Source: UBA6623 sp965238125
Lineage (GTDB): Bacteria; Acidobacteriota; Terriglobia; Bryobacterales; UBA6623
DNA length: 64,000 bases
NCBI GenBank assembly: GCA_965238125.1
Contig: OZ250179.1
Location: 4,774,001 to 4,838,000, forward strand
Direction: 5' to 3'
The notes beneath the pieces were generated by a model. The model had not been told where the DNA came from and did not search any database. It saw only the letters and a list, made by a program, of their open reading frames with translations. Below are positions 36,518-45,864 of the stretch, piece after piece. Made by a program: the position numbers and the translations under genes. Numbering within the stretch: the stretch's first letter is position 1; each line of letters begins with the position of its first letter.

Positions 36518-36950
36518 GCGACGCTTATGACGCGGGCGGCAACCTGACGAACGATCCGCATGTCGGCAAGATGGCCTACGACGGTGAGAACCATCAGACG
36601 AGCTTCGATGCCACCGGCGACGGCGCTCCCGAAGCGACTTATGAATACGACGGCCACGGAAACCGTGTGAAGAAGATCGAGGGCGCCGCGACCACGGTCT
36701 TCGTCTACGACGCCTTCGGGAACCTGGCCGCCGAATACGCAACCGCGCCCGACGCCAATCTTTCGGCGAGACGTTCTACCGAACCCTCGATCATCTAGGC
36801 TCGACGCGCCTGGTGACCGATGAGGTCGGAGCGGTCGTCACCCGGCACGATTTCTTCCCCTTCGGCGAAGAAATCCCGGCCAGCGCAACCTTCGGAAACC
36901 GCCAACTCCAGGTCGACGGCGGCTCGTCCACAACCTACAACCAACCCCTA
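36518..36950 (+). pseudogene. RHS-repeat protein fragment, frameshifted and truncated by IS630 copy 3
   Basis: The first part reads 'YDAGGNLTNDPHVGKMAYDG', 'YEYDGHGNRVKKIEG' and 'VFVYDAFGNLAAEY', classic RHS/YD repeats. Around 36760 the frame changes and continues as 'GETFYRTLDHLGSTRLVTDE' and 'RHDFFPFGEEIP', the conserved RHS core end. IS630 copy 3 cuts it after 'TYNQP'. Neither the N-terminal cage nor a C-terminal toxin domain is present. Confidence 0.8.
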
Positions 36951-38043
36951 TTGAGTCTCGCAAAACAAAGTGACACTTTTTTGGGGTACGTACGTCTTTG
37001 TATGTATGGGAAATACAAAAGGCGTACGGCGGGATTTCGAGGCCCTGGAGAAGCGCCGTTTCAAAGCGATCCGGTTGGTCGAGCAAGGCTGTAGTCAGTC
37101 CGAGACAGCGAGGCGATTGAAGGTCGCGCGGCAAAGCGTCAGCGAGTGGCTGCGACGATACCGGCGTGACGGCGAAGCCGGGTTGCGCCAGGCCGGCCGC
37201 GCCGGCCGTAAGCCGCTGTTGGACGCCGCGCAGCTCGAACGCCTCGAGGCGTTGCTGCTGGAAGGCCCCGAGGCGCACGGCTTCCCGACGCCGCTGTGGA
37301 GCTGTCCGCGGGTCGCTCGTCTGATCGGAGACGAGTTCGGCGTGCGCTATCACGAGGGCCATGTCTGGAAGATCCTGCGGGCGCTCGGTTGGAGCCCGCA
37401 ACGGCCCGTCGGCAAAGCGCGGGAGCGCAACGAAGAGGCCATCCGCGGCTGGCAGCGCAAGACTTGGCCGGCCATTAAAAAAAAGCCCGCAAAGAAGAAC
37501 GTACGATCGTCTTCATCGACGAAAGCGGATTGAGTCAGAAGCCGCATCGTTGCCGCACCTGGGCGCCGCGCGGCGAGACACCGGTGTTGGAGTTCAACTT
37601 CAACTGGGACAAGCTGTCGGTGTCGGCCGGGCTGACGTTGCGCAACTTTTACTTCCGGCTCTATCCCGGCGCGATCGGCGAGCTGGAGGTCATCGACTTC
37701 CTGAAGGCTTTGGTGCGCCACATCGACGGCCCACTGCTGATCGTCTGGGACCGGCTGCCGGCGCACCGCAGCCGCCTGGTGCGGGAGTTCATCCAGCTCT
37801 CCGAGGATCACATCGCAACGGAGTACTTGCCGCCCTATGCGCCGGAGTTGAACCCGGTGGAATACATTTGGGCGTACTGGAAGCAGCACGAGTTGCCCAA
37901 CGTCTGCCCGAAGGACTACTGGGAACTCGACGAGCGCGCCCGCAAAGCGCTGCGGCGAATGCGCCGCAAACCGCGCTTGATTACCGCTTTCTGGAAACAG
38001 TCTTCTCTTTGTCTCGATTGACAGTATATTATGCGAGATTCAG
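36951..38043 (+). mobile_element. IS630-type insertion sequence, copy 3 of 6 (inverted)
   Basis: 1,093 bp, flanked by TA at 36949-36950 and 38044-38045. It is the only copy on the plus strand. With copy 4 (39085-40177) it forms an inverted pair around a truncated lipoprotein gene. It truncates the RHS remnant. Confidence 0.93.
37006..38021 (+). CDS. IS630-type transposase, orfA/orfB (copy 3)
   Basis: OrfA runs 37006-37533 and orfB to 38021, with the A8 slippery run near 37477-37484. The protein sequence is the same as copies 1, 4, 5 and 6 apart from the residues upstream of the chosen start. Confidence 0.88.
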
Positions 38044-38055
38044 TAGGTGAAAGAT

Positions 38056-39084
38056 ATGCCAAACAAGAAAAATCCTCGCCACATTCTCCCAACGCTGATC
38101 TGCCTGGTGTTGGTCCTTGGACTGACCACGACCGGCTGCAGCAGAATATTTGATGCACTTTTCTTTGACTTTAAAGACCGGGCGGATCGAGAGCAGGATA
38201 GACTCTGTACGGCGGGAACCTCCATTACGTGCACAGACACCACAGGCGAGAACATCGAAAAGCTGCCGGTGCCTGGGGGAGTCGAGCACGCCACTCTGCT
38301 TCCCACAGTAGCCGGGGGAGACAACTCTTCGTCGCGGTTGGGATTGACCGCGGCTGGCGCCAAAACTGCCCCCAAAGGCGCCGCCCAAGTTGCCGCGGAG
38401 GAACCGCGCCTGATCTTCGTTGCCAACACGACAGCTCAAATTCTGAATCTAGGCACGAACACCCTAGGGGCCCAGGCGCAACTCACCGGCCGGATCCAGC
38501 TTGGAATTCCCGTCGCCGTCTCGGGAGACGCCGCTTTCGCGGCCGCAATGGTGAGGCGGGCTGCCGGAGGCACTGGCGGAGTAGACCACTCAGTAGATCT
38601 CATTGACTTGAGCAGCATGACCCGCACCGGCACCATCGAACTCCCAGCGGGATGCGATGCACGCGGGATGGCCTTCATTCCAGGAACGAGCGAATTCGCC
38701 GTGACCTGCACGGATGACGACGCCATTCGCTTCTATTCTCTCAACGGCGGCGCCGGAAGCGAGCAAATTCGGGAGATCACCGGCTGCGAAGGCGCTCGCG
38801 CGGTCGTATTTACAGCCGACGGGCAGCGCGGCCTGTTCTCCTGCACCGGCAGCGTTTGGGTGTACGACGTTCTCTCGGACTCCGTGGTACACACCATCGA
38901 AGGGTTTGATTTTGTGCGAGCGATGGCGACGGCGATGGCTGCCACCCGAGCCTATTTCGTCAACGTGAGGGACAATGTCGCCGAACTGATTGTCGTCGAC
39001 CTGGCAACATACGACATCGTCCGGACGACCGAATTGGGCGCCAGCCGCTTCCCCGGCACTGTCGTCGTCGGGCCTGATGATCTA
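38056..39084 (+). pseudogene. Propeller-type lipoprotein, 3' end truncated by IS630 copy 4
   Basis: ATG 38056 ('MPNKKNPRHILPTLICLV') opens a lipoprotein signal with lipobox 'LTTTGC'. After a linker, repeated blades follow: 'PRLIFVANTTAQILNLGTNT', 'SVDLIDLSSMTRTGTIELPA', 'FAVTCTDDDAIRFYSLNGGA', 'VAELIVVDLATYDIVRTTEL'. This is a YVTN-like beta-propeller. About 343 codons remain before copy 4. Copy 3 ends 10 bp before the start codon, so the native promoter is also lost. The protein would have been an outer-surface propeller; function unknown. Confidence 0.8.
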
Positions 39085-40177
39085 CTGAGTCTCGCATAAT
39101 ATACTGTCAATCGAGACAAAGAGAAGACTGTTTCCAGAAAGCGGTAATCAAGCGCGGTTTGCGGCGCATTCGCCGCAGCGCTTTGCGGGCGCGCTCGTCG
39201 AGTTCCCAGTAGTCCTTCGGGCAGACGTTGGGCAACTCGTGCTGCTTCCAGTACGCCCAAATGTATTCCACCGGGTTCAACTCCGGCGCATAGGGCGGCA
39301 AGTACTCCGTTGCGATGTGATCCTCGGAGAGCTGGATGAACTCCCGCACCAGGCGGCTGCGGTGCGCCGGCAGCCGGTCCCAGACGATCAGCAGTGGGCC
39401 GTCGATGTGGCGCACCAAAGCCTTCAGGAAGTCGATGACCTCCAGCTCGCCGATCGCGCCGGGATAGAGCCGGAAGTAAAAGTTGCGCAACGTCAGCCCG
39501 GCCGACACCGACAGCTTGTCCCAGTTGAAGTTGAACTCCAACACCGGTGTCTCGCCGCGCGGCGCCCAGGTGCGGCAACGATGCGGCTTCTGACTCAATC
39601 CGCTTTCGTCGATGAAGACGATCGTACGTTCTTCTTTGCGGGCTTTTTTTTAATGGCCGGCCAAGTCTTGCGCTGCCAGCCGCGGATGGCCTCTTCGTTG
39701 CGCTCCCGCGCTTTGCCGACGGGCCGTTGCGGGCTCCAACCGAGCGCCCGCAGGATCTTCCAGACATGGCCCTCGTGATAGCGCACGCCGAACTCGTCTC
39801 CGATCAGACGAGCGACCCGCGGACAGCTCCACAGCGGCGTCGGGAAGCCGTGCGCCTCGGGGCCTTCCAGCAGCAACGCCTCGAGGCGTTCGAGCTGCGC
39901 GGCGTCCAACAGCGGCTTACGGCCGGCGCGGCCGGCCTGGCGCAACCCGGCTTCGCCGTCACGCCGGTATCGTCGCAGCCACTCGCTGACGCTTTGCCGC
40001 GCGACCTTCAATCGCCTCGCTGTCTCGGACTGACTACAGCCTTGCTCGACCAACCGGATCGCTTTGAAACGGCGCTTCTCCAGGGCCTCGAAATCCCGCC
40101 GTACGCCTTTTGTATTTCCCATACATACAAAGACGTACGTACCCCAAAAAAGTGTCACTTTGTTTTGCGAGACTCAA
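39085..40177 (-). mobile_element. IS630-type insertion sequence, copy 4 of 6
   Basis: 1,093 bp, flanked by TA at 39083-39084 and 40178-40179. It lies between the truncated propeller lipoprotein and a histidine-kinase tail, two unrelated genes, so a deletion or recombination probably happened here after insertion. Confidence 0.93.
39107..40122 (-). CDS. IS630-type transposase, orfA/orfB (copy 4)
   Basis: OrfA runs 40122-39595 and orfB to 39107. Catalytic residues and the A8 run are intact, as in copy 1. Confidence 0.88.
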
Positions 40178-40179
40178 TA

Positions 40180-40323
40180 AGAGTCTATGTGCTCGCGGTA
40201 GAACGCGAAGGGCAAGGGCCCGGGTTGGTTGTCACCCACAAGCAGGGAGTCGAACTGGATTTTGTGCCGTCCCCCGGTTTCCCGAGCACTTTCTTCATCG
40301 TCCGACTCCCCGTCTCGACTTAG
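40180..40323 (+). pseudogene. C-terminal tail of a histidine kinase
   Basis: The frame running out of IS630 copy 4 reads 'GPGLVVTHKQGVELDFVPSP' and 'TFFIVRLPVST', which matches the last ATP-binding segment of HATPase_c domains (usually G-L-..-V...G-G....S.PG.G.TF...LP). The glycine-rich pattern is partly lost. Everything upstream was removed at the insertion site. No gene is visible in 40324-40555. Confidence 0.6.
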
Positions 40324-40555
40324 TCGCTCTCCGGGTCCCGCCCGCCAGAGGCCGCTATTAATGACGTGGCAGCGCGCCCCTACAAGAGTGATCCTCGTGC
40401 GTTAGAGTGTGCATACGATGTTAGTTAGCCTTCATGGCCTTATCTGCGGGGCGTCGTAGTTTTCGGTCGAGGAAGTCCTGGTTTTGACACGGGGCGCGCC
40501 GGCCCTCGGGCTTCCGTTGCTCCGGCCGGTGCAATCTTGTACACGGAGGTATACC

Positions 40556-41551
40556 ATGGAATTCGCGAAAGTGACCTTCAGCACGCGTTTCGGCCGCCTA
40601 CGCCTACGCGGTCTTGTTCTCACCGCCGCTCTTGTCCAGTCCGCCGCCGGCGAGGGCGTTTACAAGGAAGTGCCATGGCCGATGCCGGCCGAGACCATGA
40701 TCGGCACGCCCTCTCCTTGGCATTTCGGCGAAGTAGTCGCGGCGGCAACAACCAAGGCCGGTAACATCCTGGTGTTTCATCGCGGCGCCCACCCGATCAT
40801 GGAGTTCGACCCGCATGGGAAGTTCTTGCGTTCCTGGGGCGACGGAATGATCAGCGAGGGCAAGGTTACCCGGGTTGAACCGAAGGACCGCGCGCCGGGT
40901 GCGTCGGGCTATACCGCCGTCTACGGGCCGCCCGGATGCTACTCCTGCGGCGCCCACTCGGTGCGTGTCGACCCCGAGGGAAACATCTGGGTCGTGGACG
41001 CCGGCGCTCACGCGGTCTACAAGATGAATGCGGAAGGGCGCGTGATCTTGCAGCTTGGCGTCAAGGGCGAGTCGGGGGTCGACACCAAGCATTTCAATTT
41101 GCCTACCGATGTTGCCTTCGCGCCCAACGGCGATATCTACGTCAGCGACGGCTACGGCAGCGCACGGGTGGTCAAATATTCCGCGGCGGGGGAATACCTG
41201 TTGCAGTGGGGCAAAAGAGGAACCGGTCCGGGGGAATTCGGACTGCCCCATAACCTGGTCGTCGACGCGCGGGGGCGGGTCTACGTGACCGATCGGGACA
41301 ACCGGCGCATTCAGGTTTTCGATCCCCAAGGCAAGTTTCTCGACCAGTGGGAGGACGTCGGAAGCGTCTCCACGCTCTTCATGACCGAAGACCAACACAT
41401 TTGGACGGGTGGAATCTTGCGGAACCTGAAAGGGGAAGTCGTGGCAAAATTGCCGGGAAACCCGGGCGGGCATGGCACGACCGTCACCGAATTGGGAGAC
41501 GTCTTTATCGCGCAACTCAGCGGGATCGCGCAGAAGTTCGTGAAAGACTGA
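40556..41551 (+). CDS. Secreted NHL-repeat beta-propeller protein
   Basis: ATG 40556 follows GGAGG and opens a signal peptide ('LVLTAALVQSAAGEG'). The remaining 300 residues are NHL blades: 'VRVDPEGNIWVVDAGAHAVY', 'PTDVAFAPNGDIYVSDGYGS', 'PHNLVVDARGRVYVTDRDNR'. The layout resembles the lyase-like propellers (peptidyl-alpha-hydroxyglycine lyase relatives) often annotated in Acidobacteria, but no catalytic residues can be assigned. A family C repeat follows. Confidence 0.85.
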   Translation: MEFAKVTFSTRFGRLRLRGLVLTAALVQSAAGEGVYKEVPWPMPAETMIGTPSPWHFGEVVAAATTKAGNILVFHRGAHPIMEFDPHGKFLRSWGDGMISEGKVTRVEPKDRAPGASGYTAVYGPPGCYSCGAHSVRVDPEGNIWVVDAGAHAVYKMNAEGRVILQLGVKGESGVDTKHFNLPTDVAFAPNGDIYVSDGYGSARVVKYSAAGEYLLQWGKRGTGPGEFGLPHNLVVDARGRVYVTDRDNRRIQVFDPQGKFLDQWEDVGSVSTLFMTEDQHIWTGGILRNLKGEVVAKLPGNPGGHGTTVTELGDVFIAQLSGIAQKFVKD

Positions 41552-41596
41552 GACGGCTCGGGTGGGGACTACGATTGGGGCGAGTTAGGGGGAGAC

Positions 41597-41656
41597 AAGC
41601 TGAGAGCTTGTCTTAACTGTGGGCTGGGACCGGCAAGAGTGCCGGTCGCTACTTCA
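41597..41656 (+). repeat. REP-like repeat, family C, copy 3
   Basis: GACAAGCTGAGAGCTTGTC is followed by CTGGGACCGGCAAGAGTGCC and GGTCGCTA. Two hairpins, with arms GACAAGCT/AGCTTGTC and CCGGCA/TGCCGG. It lies in the convergent gap before the acyl-CoA dehydrogenase gene. Confidence 0.65.
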
Positions 41657-41670
41657 ATCCGGTCGCTACC

Positions 41671-42819
41671 TCATATTGCGGGCAGCCCCTCGGCGCGTTT
41701 TTGGAGCGAGCGGGCGATGACCACGCGTTGGATTTCGGTCGTGCCGTCCACAATCTTCATTGCCGGCGCGGTGCGATACAAACGCTCGATCGAGTAGGGC
41801 GCCAGCAGCCCGGACCCGCCCAGAATCTGCATGCATGTGGCGGTCGCTTTCACCGCCGCATCGGGGGCGAATCGTTTGGCATGGGCCGCCGCCACGCGAC
41901 CCCCGGGCGTGCCCAGCTTGCTCGCGGCGTCTTTATACAGCAGACGGCTCGCTTCTAAATCGGTCGCCACGTCGGCCAGCATCCACTGGATGCCCTGAAA
42001 GTCCAATTCCGAGCGTCCGAACATCCGGCGATCCCGGGCATAGCTCAGCGCCGTATCGAGCGCCGCCGACATCAGCCCGCAGCATCCGGCCGCAATCGAA
42101 GTGCGCGCGAGATCGATGGCCGTCAGCGATCCACTCAGCCCTTTCCCCGGAGGCAGGATCACATGATCCGCCGGCACGGTGGCGTTTTCGAAGAACATGT
42201 CGGCGATGGGCAGAAACGGGGAGACCAGCTTGTTGTACGGCTCGCCGAAACTTACCCCGGGCGTATCCTTCGGCACGGCCGTCATGGCGATGTCTTTGTA
42301 GCCCGGTTCGTCACTGGTTTTGACAACGACCAGATAGATGTCGGCCTCGTCGGCCAGCGAGACCCAAGCCTTGCGGCCGTTGATCGTGTAGGAGCCATCC
42401 GGGTTAATCTCGGCGCGAGTCCGCAGCCCGGCCGCGTCGGACCCCGATTGCGGCTCCGTGATGACAAAGCCCCCGAGAGAGGCGCCGGAAATCAAACGAG
42501 GCGCCCAGGCGTCACGGAATGCCGGCTGTCCCAAATTGCAAACGGCGAAGGCCACCGCATTCTGCATCGAGACTGCAAAACCGTAGAGCGCCGCTCCCTT
42601 GCCGAGTTCCTCGTAGACCGGAATACCATCCGCGAAAGATAATCCCTGCCCGCCGTATTCCGCGGGGCAGTAGAGCCCGAGCAAGCCGGCTTCGGCCGCC
42701 GCGGCCGTCTTCTCTCTGGGAAACTCGGTGGTTGATTCCCAGGCATCGATGTTGGGAAGAATGACTTCCTCGGCGTGCTTCGCGGCAGCCTGTCGGATGC
42801 TTTCTTGCGTGTGGCTCAT
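41671..42819 (-). CDS. Acyl-CoA dehydrogenase
   Basis: The product is about 382 aa from ATG 42819, which follows AAGGAA. It should catalyse FAD-dependent alpha,beta-dehydrogenation of an acyl-CoA in the cytoplasm. N-terminal and middle domains: 'YCPAEYGGQGLSFADGIPVY', 'GGFVITEPQSGSDAAGLRTR', 'YTINGRKAWVSLADEADIYL'. C-terminal domain: 'GRSELDFQGIQWMLADVATD', 'LQILGGSGLLAPYSIERLYR', 'IVDGTTEIQRVVIARSL'. At the usual catalytic 'YEGT' position this enzyme has 'VDGT', Asp instead of Glu, as in some subfamilies; the substrate is not assignable. It is monocistronic in this window. Confidence 0.92.
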   Translation of the reverse strand: MSHTQESIRQAAAKHAEEVILPNIDAWESTTEFPREKTAAAAEAGLLGLYCPAEYGGQGLSFADGIPVYEELGKGAALYGFAVSMQNAVAFAVCNLGQPAFRDAWAPRLISGASLGGFVITEPQSGSDAAGLRTRAEINPDGSYTINGRKAWVSLADEADIYLVVVKTSDEPGYKDIAMTAVPKDTPGVSFGEPYNKLVSPFLPIADMFFENATVPADHVILPPGKGLSGSLTAIDLARTSIAAGCCGLMSAALDTALSYARDRRMFGRSELDFQGIQWMLADVATDLEASRLLYKDAASKLGTPGGRVAAAHAKRFAPDAAVKATATCMQILGGSGLLAPYSIERLYRTAPAMKIVDGTTEIQRVVIARSLQKRAEGLPAI

Positions 42820-42873
42820 GAGTTCCTTTCCGACGGCTCGTCGATGCCGAGAATACGTCTTAGGGCGCTCCTG

Positions 42874-42970
42874 CCGCCCTTTCAGGGCTCTTCCCTTGGT
42901 GAGAGAGCAACCCAGGGTTCCGCTTCGCTTCACCCTGGGCTATATTCCTAGCGCCGCTTTGCGGCTCAAG
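42874..42970. repeat. Palindromic intergenic repeat (CCCAGGGT...ACCCTGGG)
   Basis: CCGCCCTTTCAGGGCTC is followed by CCCAGGGTTCCGCTTCGCTT and CACCCTGGGCTATATTCCTA, then GCCGCTTTGCGGC. Three hairpins stand in a row: GCCC/GGGC-like, CCCAGGGT/ACCCTGGG and GCCGC/GCGGC. I know similar strings from intergenic regions of Planctomycetes and Acidobacteria. It lies upstream of the acyl-CoA dehydrogenase gene. Confidence 0.5.
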
Positions 42971-43028
42971 GCGTTCGCGATGTTTTCGGACGTAGGTAGT
43001 GCACAACGTGGTCGTAGCGGTGCCGGGG

Positions 43029-43994
43029 TTACGAACCGCCTTCGACGAGCGGTGCGATGGCGCTCTTCAAATCGGCGTAGCTCATCTCGCCGGGATGATA
43101 CAGCCGCACGACGTTGTCGCGATCCGCCAGCACCAGCGTCGGCGTCGAGGAAACACCGAAGGCGAGGAAGTTCTCCGTGCTGACAGGCGCGGCCATCCAC
43201 TCGGGGATCGGGTAGCGAACGCGGTAGGCGTTTTCGAGATAGTCGAGTTCCTCGGTCGACGTGGCGTCACGACCGCCGGCGATGTAGCCGTAAAGCCGGG
43301 TGGGTCCGACGACGACCAAACCTCTTTCGGCGTATTCCCGGTGCAGGCGCTCCAGGATCGGCTCTTGCCGCTTACAGTCGCTACACCAATGGGCCCAAAA
43401 ATAATAGAGGACGACCTTTCCCTGCAGTGAAGCGAGATCGAGTGCTCGCCCGGTCAGCGATTTCGCCGTACCCAATTTCGGGAAAGGCTTGCCCTCGAGA
43501 CTCAGCAATAGATAGTTCTTCTGAATTCGCCCCTCGATGGACGTTCCCCCATAACGTTCCCTTTGTTGCCCGAGGAAAGAGATGGCGCGCGGACGATCCG
43601 TGCGCGCATAGGATTTGCCCAAGACTTCGATCGAGGCGCCGAGGGCGGTCGGCAGATAGGAATCTTCATCGAGGCCGCGGGCGCCGAGGAGGGCTTCGCT
43701 GCCCTCGAGAGCCTCTTGCGCATATTTCTCGGCGAGGTCCCAGCGGCCGACGAAGCTTGCTCCGCGGGCCGCCCATGACACCGCCGCCAACCATTCGGCG
43801 GAGGCGTCGGGAAACCGTCCGCGGGCGGACTCGAGCACGTGGCGCGCTTCGTCGAAGCGATTCGTTCGCGCCAGCGCTTTGACGTGATCGACAAGCGGCT
43901 GGGCCGCAACCGCCGCCGCCCCCGCGATCAGCAACAAGGCAAGCGCCGCCGGACGAGCCGGCCTTCGACAGCGAATCATTCCAAAGTGTGTCAT
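43029..43994 (-). CDS. TlpA-like thioredoxin-fold protein with TPR-like N-terminus
   Basis: The product is 321 aa. A signal peptide ('PAALALLLIAGAAAVAAQ') indicates periplasmic location. Residues about 30-145 are helical and TPR-like. Residues about 165-315 are a TlpA/AhpC-type domain with redox motif WCSDC ('VVLYYFWAHWCSDCKRQEPI') and cis-Pro 'VSSTPTLVLADRDNVVRLYH'. It probably acts in periplasmic thiol redox or cytochrome maturation, though no ccm or dsb genes are adjacent. ATG 43994 follows GAGGA; an ATG at 43979 is an alternative. Confidence 0.88.
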   Translation of the reverse strand: MTHFGMIRCRRPARPAALALLLIAGAAAVAAQPLVDHVKALARTNRFDEARHVLESARGRFPDASAEWLAAVSWAARGASFVGRWDLAEKYAQEALEGSEALLGARGLDEDSYLPTALGASIEVLGKSYARTDRPRAISFLGQQRERYGGTSIEGRIQKNYLLLSLEGKPFPKLGTAKSLTGRALDLASLQGKVVLYYFWAHWCSDCKRQEPILERLHREYAERGLVVVGPTRLYGYIAGGRDATSTEELDYLENAYRVRYPIPEWMAAPVSTENFLAFGVSSTPTLVLADRDNVVRLYHPGEMSYADLKSAIAPLVEGGS

Positions 43995-44141
43995 TTTTCC
44001 TCAAAGGTCTTCCCCTGGAAGGCCTTCTTACCCTGTTCTACCATGTCGTGGTCGGTCGCGCCGGCGGATGTCCACGCGGACCATCCGGGCCGGCTCTTGG
44101 CTAAACGAACGACCTCGGGGCCGGCACCCTAAACGCCGTGG

Positions 44142-44708
44142 TTACCGCTTGGGCGGGTTGATCATGATGTGCGCGCCGGCGGTTCCCGGGTACATCAACC
44201 ACGGACCTGGGCCGGGTGTCTCCGGCACTCCCGTGGACTCGGGCGTGGCGTAGGGCGTGTAGACGACCCAACGCAGGTAAGGTTCAGTCACCTCGCCCTT
44301 GGCCGAGTCATACCCCTTGCCGCTCAGCACGTAGAGAATGCGCGGTTGGCGCGGCATCATGACGCGGCCCTCGTCCACGTCTTTCCAGCGAATCTGATGG
44401 CGCTCCTTGCCCTTGTGTCCTTGGGCGGAGAGCTCACGGCCGCGCGCCATGAAGGGTTCCAGGTCCTTGTGGTAACAGGCAACGGAAAAATTCTCGTCGC
44501 CCGGCGCATCGTAAAGGCAAATCATGTTATTGGCGCCTTCGCGCAAAGTGACGACTTTGCCGTCGGAGTCGTAGCCCAACACGGCGGCCGCGGCTCGGCG
44601 TTCTTCCGGGGCGGCGAGTAAGGAGGCCGCGATTTGTTCAGCCGCCGGGGGCGCCTCGGCAAGGAGCGCTGATGCGCTGACCAGCAAACAGCAAAAGGCG
44701 ATTCTCAT
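44142..44708 (-). CDS. Secreted hypothetical protein, 188 aa
   Basis: A signal peptide ('CCLLVSASALLAEA') precedes a domain with 'LGYDSDGKVVTLREGANNMI', 'NFSVACYHKDLEPFMARGRE', 'PRILYVLSGKGYDSAKGEV' and 'PYLRWVVYTPYATPESTGV'. I have the impression that this is a conserved Acidobacteria protein but cannot name a family or function. Possible metal ligands (two Cys, several His) are scattered. It is monocistronic. Confidence 0.7.
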   Translation of the reverse strand: MRIAFCCLLVSASALLAEAPPAAEQIAASLLAAPEERRAAAAVLGYDSDGKVVTLREGANNMICLYDAPGDENFSVACYHKDLEPFMARGRELSAQGHKGKERHQIRWKDVDEGRVMMPRQPRILYVLSGKGYDSAKGEVTEPYLRWVVYTPYATPESTGVPETPGPGPWLMYPGTAGAHIMINPPKR

Positions 44709-45005
44709 GACTCGATCCTCCGGAGTTCCAATAGTCCACGAAGTATTGTCGATCGTGCGCGGATTCCCCCATCTTAGCGCCGGCGCGCCGTTTTCACCAC
44801 CTGGCGGGCGAGGGTCGGGAGAGAACCGGCTCCGCCGAGCAACCGGCCCGAAGCACCCGCGCCGCGACGGGTCCGCCGGTCACGGCCCTGGGGTACAATA
44901 GAAAAATAGGCAGCGCGGTGCGCTGCTTTTTCAACCTCACGGGTGCCGAGTTTGGAGCAAGGGTTTCAAGTAATACCGCTTCCGGGCGCGCCCAATACAG
45001 CCAGT

Positions 45006-45092
45006 GCGGAGGTGGCGGAACTGGCAGACGCGCTAGCTTGAGGTGCTAGTGGGAGCAATCCCATGGGGGTTCGAGTCCCCCTCTCCGCACCA
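45006..45092 (+). tRNA. tRNA-Leu (anticodon GAG)
   Basis: The acceptor stem GCGGAGG pairs with TCTCCGC (one G-T), the discriminator is A, and CCA is encoded (45090-45092). The anticodon stem GCTAG.../...CTAGT presents the loop TTGAGGT, anticodon GAG, reading CUC/CUU. A long variable arm (TGGGAGCAATCCCA) and TTCGAGTCC T-loop confirm a class II leucine tRNA. The preceding gap 44709-45005 shows no gene. IS1380 debris begins 60 bp downstream, so tRNA-proximal insertion is possible. Confidence 0.96.
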
Positions 45093-45152
45093 TTGATATA
45101 AAAGGGTTTACCGTCAGTTAGACACACAGCTAGTTGACCCTCCCGCGCGGCT

Positions 45153-45732
45153 TTGACTGCGTTTGCGCCTGATCAAGAGACGCATGAAGCGGGCGCGACG
45201 GCGTTTCGCCAAGACGGGCGAGGCGGCGCGAGTGTTCGGAGACTTCTCCTACCGCACGCAATCGAGTTGGTCGAGGCGGCGCAGGGTGATCGCCAAGGCG
45301 GAGTATCTGGCGAAGGGAGAAAACCCGCGTTTCGTGGTGACGTCGTTGACGGCGAAACAAGCGGCGGCGCGGGAGGTTTACGAGACGATCTACTGCGCCC
45401 GCGGGGAGATGGAGAACCGCATCAAGGAACAGCAGTTGGGGTTGTTCGCCGACCGCACCTCGACAGCTCTTTTTCGATCGAATCAGATCCGACTATATTT
45501 TTCGTCGATCGCGTACTGTGTGATGGAAGCGCTGCGGCGGCTGGGGTTGGCGGGGACCAAGATGGCGCGGGCGCAATGCACGACGATCCGTTTGCGGTTG
45601 TTGAAGATCGGGGCGCGGATTCGGATCACGGCGCGTCGGGTGTGGATATCGTTGGCGACGGGGCATGCGTGGGCCGGAGTGTTCGAGCAAGTCTACGCCA
45701 ATCTCCAACGCCGCGAGCCGCTGCGCTGCTGA
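45153..45732 (+). pseudogene. IS1380 transposase, C-terminal fragment (subfamily 1)
   Basis: It reads 'FGDFSYRTQSSWSRRRRVIA', 'AEYLAKGENPRFVVTSLTAK', 'YCARGEMENRIKEQQLGLFA', 'ALRRLGLAGTKMARAQCTTI'. These are the C-terminal landmarks of IS1380 transposases. About 190 codons remain and the N-terminal 240 are missing. It differs from the element at 28218, which lacks the 'MENRIKEQ' type sequence. Confidence 0.85.
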
Positions 45733-45864
45733 AAACGGCGCGGCGACTTCAAGTAATACTGGAAGCACACAGGCCTCGACAGGGGCGGCCATCGAGGTTT
45801 GGGCCGAATCGGACCTAAAACGTCTCGGCAGGGGCCGCTGACGCCATGCCGGGCGGTTTCCGCC

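Noticed and set aside
38018..38046. Outward promoter from the end of IS630 driving the lipoprotein gene
   Set aside because: TTGACA is present at 38018-38023, but the position 17 bp later (CAGTAG) matches the -10 consensus at only two of six bases.
36951..40177. Functional composite transposon formed by IS630 copies 3 and 4
   Set aside because: IS630-type elements rarely form composites, each copy has its own TA duplication, and the enclosed gene is truncated at both ends.
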